Source of the DNA: JAHELQ01 sp965603365
GTDB taxonomy: Bacteria > Acidobacteriota > Aminicenantia > UBA2199
Assembly: GCA_965603365.1 (NCBI GenBank)
Contig: CBFDCR010000054.1
Location: 1 to 36,365, forward strand
Length of the DNA stretch: 36,365 nucleotides
Direction: 5' to 3'
Below the pieces are notes generated by a model. The model had not been told where the DNA came from. It searched no databases and saw only the letters and a program-made list of their open reading frames with translations. This document shows positions 32,574-36,365 of the stretch, piece after piece. Positions within the stretch are counted from its first letter, which is position 1. The number at the start of each line of letters is the position of its first letter. The translations under genes and the position numbers were made by a program.

Positions 32574-34745
32574 ATGAAACAACAAAAGGGCATAAACGAG
32601 GTTACCCAAAGAAATAAATTGAGGAGGGCTCTTTCTACTATTGATTCAGAGCTAGAGCAACTCAGAGAAAAAATTGAAAATCGCATTAATAAATTGGATA
32701 AAGTAGAATTGCTCTCCAATTTCTCTTTGGTCTCTCAGTTTGGCTTGCAAGAAACCCCTGAGTTAAATAGCGATTTGAGGGAAGAACCGTATTTACATTT
32801 TCTTGTAGGTCTCTGCTTAAAAAAAGAAAATAAAAGTAAAAGGCTTCCCAAAGGGTGCGAGATAGAAAAAATTGTTAATTTGATAAAAAAATATTTCGTT
32901 AATTACTATCATAATCTTCTCCTAGAAAGCTTAACAAATATTAGAGTGTCAGAAGCAGATAGCCCACCTTTGTTAGCCAAAATAATAAAGCTAATTGGCC
33001 CGATCCATCAAGATGCTTATACATTTCAATTAAAAGGTTTTACAAAAGAAATTTTTCAATGTCTTGACGATTATTTTAAAAAAAATATCGGCTTTACCAT
33101 AGAGGATGCAATATTTTTTGGAGAAAAAATTTTATATAGGTACGAAAAACTCGTCAATGAAAGGTTTAGAGATGCAGGGAAGGCAAGAAATAGGGCCTTC
33201 AATTTATTTTATTTAACCCGCCAGATATTCTGCTTCAATGTTGAGCAATTTTGTAAAGAAGAAAATATTGAAGACAGAGATAAATTTAAGAAATATTTAA
33301 AGGCAGTGTCTTGTAAATTCGGAGAAGGAGACCAAGACTATAATGAGCCTCTGGATGAGAATCTTATAATTTCAAAACCAATCATTAACATTAATGACCA
33401 TGAGTACTTCTGCCCTATTCCCCAGGATCTAATAGACAAATTACCTGTCATTTTTGAAAATTTGTTGGCTAATGAAAAAAAATACCAAACGAACACGTGG
33501 CAAAGATACCAAAAGCAAAGAGCGATCATTACAGAAAACAAGGTTTTAGAGTATTTCTCAAGAATTTTTCCAGAAAATAACATTTACAAAAATCTAAAAT
33601 ATACCTTTGACGGAAAGGATTGTGAGCTTGATATCCTGGTTTTTTACGATAACAAATTATTTATCATAGAGGTTAAATCCGGGAGCCTTACCGAACCGGC
33701 TCAAAGGGGGGCAATCAAACGATTAAAGAGTGATTTAGGAAAGCTAATTGAAGAAGCATACTTTCAAGGAAAAAGAGCCATCGACTATATCCAGAAAGAA
33801 AGGGATGCTATTTTTTTTGAAAAAAATACCGGAAGATCATTTAAAATAGAGTCTGAACCGGAGCAAATTGATTTTTTTCTCATCAATGTAACCCTGGAGC
33901 CACTAATGGGCCTGGCCACCGGATTAAAAAAATTACAATCATTGGATTTATTTGCCGATAGTGAGTTTCCCTGGTCGGTAAATTTTTTTATTCTCGATAT
34001 TATCACCCAACATCTCCCATTGCCACCCTATCTAATTCATTATATCGAGAAACGATTGGAGGCCCAGGATAAAGATATTTTTTATAGTTTCGATGAACTC
34101 GGTTTTCTATGCTTCTATTTAGAAAAAGGAAATTTTTATACTCCCTCTACTGATAACCAAACTCCAGATTCAATGATAATAGATTCGATACCCGTAAGAA
34201 TCTTTGATGATCATTATTTATATGGGAAACAAGCTCCAGCGCTAAACATAGAAGACGAATGGGCCGAAATTATAAACATTTTAATTGAGTTTAAAAAACC
34301 TGGATATACGGATATAATAAGTACTTTACTTGATTTTGATCATGAAGTGAGAAAACGCATCATCGGAAAAATAAAGGAGCTAATAGAAAAATCCACGCAT
34401 AATGGAGAATCCCGCGTTTTTACATTAGCATACGATAAGGTTTTAGATACCGGTTTTACATTTATGACTCAACTGGGAAGAATGGGATTAAGAGAGAGGA
34501 TGTTCAATTATTGTACGAGAAAAAAACATGAAACCCAAAAAAGAAGGTGGCTTGGAATAGGGAGGGATATTTTAGATAAAAGATGGCTGGTAAATGAATT
34601 TGTGTTTTTAGATTCCCCGTGGGAGAACAATACAAAAATAGAGGATTCACTAAGAAATCTTCCTGAAAAAGAAACAATAGCATCGCCTACAAGAAAAATA
34701 CCCACTAAAAAAAAGCACAAATCTAAAAAGAGAGCAAAAAAGTGA
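32574..34745 (+). CDS. Large protein with central PD-(D/E)XK nuclease core
   Basis: 723 residues from ATG 32574, 7 nt after GGAG. An N-terminal helical, coiled-coil region (about 10-50) and a long unknown helical part precede a nuclease core at about 315-410: E321 (ENKVLEYF), D353 (CELDILVFYDNKLFIIEVKSG) and E366-V-K368. This is the PD-(D/E)XK pattern, as in NERD- and Shedu-like nucleases. The C-terminal half contains LPLPPYLIHYIEKRLEAQ and FDELGFLCFYLEKGNFY, seen in uncharacterised NERD-type proteins, and a Lys-rich tail (KKKHKSKKRAKK). The DNA is much more AT-rich than the mutase region. Neighbours (XRE, repeat array, antitoxin relic, PIN) suggest a defence or toxin role; this is inference. 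Confidence 0.75.
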   Translation: MKQQKGINEVTQRNKLRRALSTIDSELEQLREKIENRINKLDKVELLSNFSLVSQFGLQETPELNSDLREEPYLHFLVGLCLKKENKSKRLPKGCEIEKIVNLIKKYFVNYYHNLLLESLTNIRVSEADSPPLLAKIIKLIGPIHQDAYTFQLKGFTKEIFQCLDDYFKKNIGFTIEDAIFFGEKILYRYEKLVNERFRDAGKARNRAFNLFYLTRQIFCFNVEQFCKEENIEDRDKFKKYLKAVSCKFGEGDQDYNEPLDENLIISKPIININDHEYFCPIPQDLIDKLPVIFENLLANEKKYQTNTWQRYQKQRAIITENKVLEYFSRIFPENNIYKNLKYTFDGKDCELDILVFYDNKLFIIEVKSGSLTEPAQRGAIKRLKSDLGKLIEEAYFQGKRAIDYIQKERDAIFFEKNTGRSFKIESEPEQIDFFLINVTLEPLMGLATGLKKLQSLDLFADSEFPWSVNFFILDIITQHLPLPPYLIHYIEKRLEAQDKDIFYSFDELGFLCFYLEKGNFYTPSTDNQTPDSMIIDSIPVRIFDDHYLYGKQAPALNIEDEWAEIINILIEFKKPGYTDIISTLLDFDHEVRKRIIGKIKELIEKSTHNGESRVFTLAYDKVLDTGFTFMTQLGRMGLRERMFNYCTRKKHETQKRRWLGIGRDILDKRWLVNEFVFLDSPWENNTKIEDSLRNLPEKETIASPTRKIPTKKKHKSKKRAKK

Positions 34746-34770
34746 AAATAATCTCTGGATCTGTTACAAT
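34742..34770 (+). promoter_or_regulatory. Promoter of the antitoxin relic
   Basis: GTGAAA (34742-34747), a 17-bp spacer, TACAAT (34765-34770), with TG at -14 (extended -10). It overlaps the stop of the nuclease gene and drives what is left of the antitoxin gene. Confidence 0.5.
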
Positions 34771-34789
34771 GGATGGTAAGGAGAAATAA

Positions 34790-34837
34790 GTGGTAACTAT
34801 AGAAATGCCTGAAAAAGCAGTATTTAAAAAAGAGTAA
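34790..34837 (+). pseudogene. First 15 codons of a UPF0175-like antitoxin, then a stop
   Basis: AAGGAG stands 6 nt before a GTG, and the frame reads VVTIEMPEKAVFKKE then TAA. UPF0175 antitoxins begin this way (VTIEMPEKA..). The rest of the gene is absent. The promoter and ribosome-binding site survive. Confidence 0.4.
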
Positions 34838-34843
34838 TGATGA

Positions 34844-35340
34844 ATGAGCCTGATGAGATATGAATCGGAAATGACACGGCCGTTGATTTCTTTTCTACTT
34901 AATGAACTCTATCTGGATGCGGTGGAGGAGGAATTCTCCGCCGGGTATGGAATTGCCGATATCGTAGGCATTAAATGCCGCAGGGCGGCACGGTGGGTCT
35001 CGGATACAACAGTGTCAAGCAGTCGGCCTACGTGTTATGGCGAATGAGGACGGTCGCTGCAATCATCGAGCTTGGGAAGTATGCGCAACAGTTACTAAAG
35101 CAAATCAAAAGCGACGAGGTGGGACAATCTCGGCAGGGCGAATGTTGTGTTTCTATATGACGAGAGTGCGGAAGTGCCTCCGGCTATCATGGAGTAGAGT
35201 ACGTGAAGATCGATACTGAGGAGGCGTGGAAGCCTCAGAGTTGCCAAGGAACTCAAAGCCTCGGGGTTTGCTGTGGATATGAACAAGGCAATCGGAAGCC
35301 GGGTTATTAAGCTGGTCGAGCGGACGCATCGTCACACCGT
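34844..35340 (+). pseudogene. Frameshifted remnant of a small protein gene
   Basis: The sequence codes well in pieces but in shifting frames. First MTRPLISFLLNELYLDAVEE-EFSAGYGIADIVG (34844-34980), then WDNLGRANVVFLYDESAEV with PPAIM (about 35114-35190), then GVEYVKIDTEEAW (about 35190-35230), then VAKELKASGFAVDMNKAIGS and RVIKLVERTHRH (about 35246-35335). Stops and frame changes separate them. The first part resembles proteins with the phrase YGIADLV, whose function I do not know; the last may be a different gene. It is a decayed gene or two. Confidence 0.6.
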
Positions 35341-35343
35341 AGT

Positions 35344-36249
35344 TTGTCCGTCCAAAGTTATGTTGAAAAGTTTTTTAAAATGCCAAAAGAAAAAAGATTT
35401 ATTATTTACGTGGATTGGAACGTAATTGTTGAGTTTATTTCGAATAATTTTCGAAATTTGCATTCCGTACTAAAACGGCACAAAGAAGCCAATAAAATAT
35501 TCATCCCTTTCTCTTCGGAGCATGTAGAAGAAGCAACGAAGATAAAACTCGAAAGTGAAGAAAAAACTCGCGATGAGATTAGAAAACGACTTAAGTACAT
35601 TTCCGAACTATCTTCAAATTTATATTTTGTGAATAATATGACCGACACAAAATTTTGTATTAAGCATCCGCTTGAAGTATATAACACAATTACTGAAGGT
35701 GACCTGGGAGGATTCGACTCTTACAAATTATTTTCTGAAATGGTCAATTATGATTCATTAAAACAATATAGAGAGTTCTTCGGAATATATTCAAATGAAC
35801 TTAACAATATGTCAACAAGTGAAGTGATCCCTAAGCTTGATGAAATCTTAAATTCAAATAGACAGGAAAATGGCCAGCAAGTCAGCATTAAAAGTTTAAT
35901 AAAGGAAGCTACTAAAATTTCTGATCAAGAACACGGTAAATATGAATATCATCAAATTATGACGCGAAAAAGAACTTTCCAAATTAATGTTTTAATTTAT
36001 TGCATTTTTTCTTTATTAGACTCATCTGGATTCTGGCCAGATAAAAAGGCTACTTACAAAAAGGGATCAAGATGCATTGACTGCCGGCATGCATTTAATG
36101 GTTCATTTGCAGATGCGGTGATTTCAAACGATAGGCGCTTTTGTAAAAAAACAGAAGCTGTATATGAATATCTACAATTAGAGACTAAAGTTTTTTATAT
36201 CTCAGAAGATGAGCAGAATCTTTTAGAATTTATAAAAAGCGCAATATGA
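35344..36249 (+). CDS. PIN-like ribonuclease
   Basis: 301 residues, start uncertain: a TTG at 35344 without a clear ribosome-binding site, or the ATG at 35380 (MPKEKRF). The first strand reads IIYVDWNVIVEF with D24. Near the end comes C-I-D246-C-R-H, then SFADAVISNDRRF with D257 and D263. These acidic residues fit a PIN/PIN-like metal-dependent ribonuclease, with a long helical insert between them. Such proteins act as toxins or in abortive infection. The relics of an antitoxin and another gene lie just upstream, so it may have lost a partner. The last 116 nt of the window after its stop show nothing. Confidence 0.68.
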   Translation: MSVQSYVEKFFKMPKEKRFIIYVDWNVIVEFISNNFRNLHSVLKRHKEANKIFIPFSSEHVEEATKIKLESEEKTRDEIRKRLKYISELSSNLYFVNNMTDTKFCIKHPLEVYNTITEGDLGGFDSYKLFSEMVNYDSLKQYREFFGIYSNELNNMSTSEVIPKLDEILNSNRQENGQQVSIKSLIKEATKISDQEHGKYEYHQIMTRKRTFQINVLIYCIFSLLDSSGFWPDKKATYKKGSRCIDCRHAFNGSFADAVISNDRRFCKKTEAVYEYLQLETKVFYISEDEQNLLEFIKSAI

Positions 36250-36365
36250 CAATCAAAGCATGGAAATCATGGGGTAAAAGTATGGGGACGATGGGTAAAA
36301 ACGCATAAATTTTAGTGGGAGGGTCTGGATTTGGGAAAAGTGAAAACTTTATGTTTCCGGTTTTT

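Overview
The window reads as a chromosomal piece of a free-living, Gram-negative-type bacterium. It carries several secreted or lipobox proteins, a beta-barrel protein, an exporter with a membrane-fusion partner, a complete methylmalonyl-CoA mutase set and a large CHAT/NTPase/TPR protein. The mix (FecR/tryptophan-rich protein, PKD protein, C39 exporter, Rpn remnant) recalls Acidobacteriota or Candidatus Aminicenantes. That is an inference from gene content only. There is no rRNA or other marker, and no tRNA, CRISPR array or intact insertion sequence was seen.

Layout. 1-3176 (minus) is the 5' part of a CHAT-NTPase-TPR gene that runs off the left edge. 3404-9025 is an operon: mutase small subunit, mutase large subunit, MeaB-type G3E GTPase, with a good promoter and ATGA coupling. 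A DUF502 membrane protein and a secreted M28 peptidase follow on the same strand. 11225-14047 (minus) holds two secreted proteins. The larger one starts where its promoter predicts transcription to start, so it is probably leaderless. 14269-18506 has a small membrane protein and a C39-peptidase ABC exporter with its HlyD-type partner. 18520-22502 has a lipoprotein, a beta-barrel protein and a FecR-domain protein with a very serine-rich tail. 22674-23446 is decayed: an Rpn-family gene with its middle deleted, and a 60-bp-spaced direct repeat. 23465-31510 has a C69-type hydrolase, an unknown anchored protein, a lipoprotein, a STAS protein, a multi-spanning GT-C-like protein and asparagine synthase.

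From about 31,500 to the end the DNA becomes visibly AT-rich and accessory. It holds two small ORFs with excellent ribosome-binding sites, a short XRE regulator whose promoter spacer contains a G8 tract, an array of 20-bp repeats, a 723-residue protein with a central PD-(D/E)XK nuclease core, the relic of a UPF0175-like antitoxin, a frameshifted pseudogene, and a PIN-like ribonuclease. This region, and the CHAT gene at the other end, are the best places to look for new biology, most likely defence or toxin-type functions.

All calls come from reading the sequence and recalling family motifs. No database search was run.
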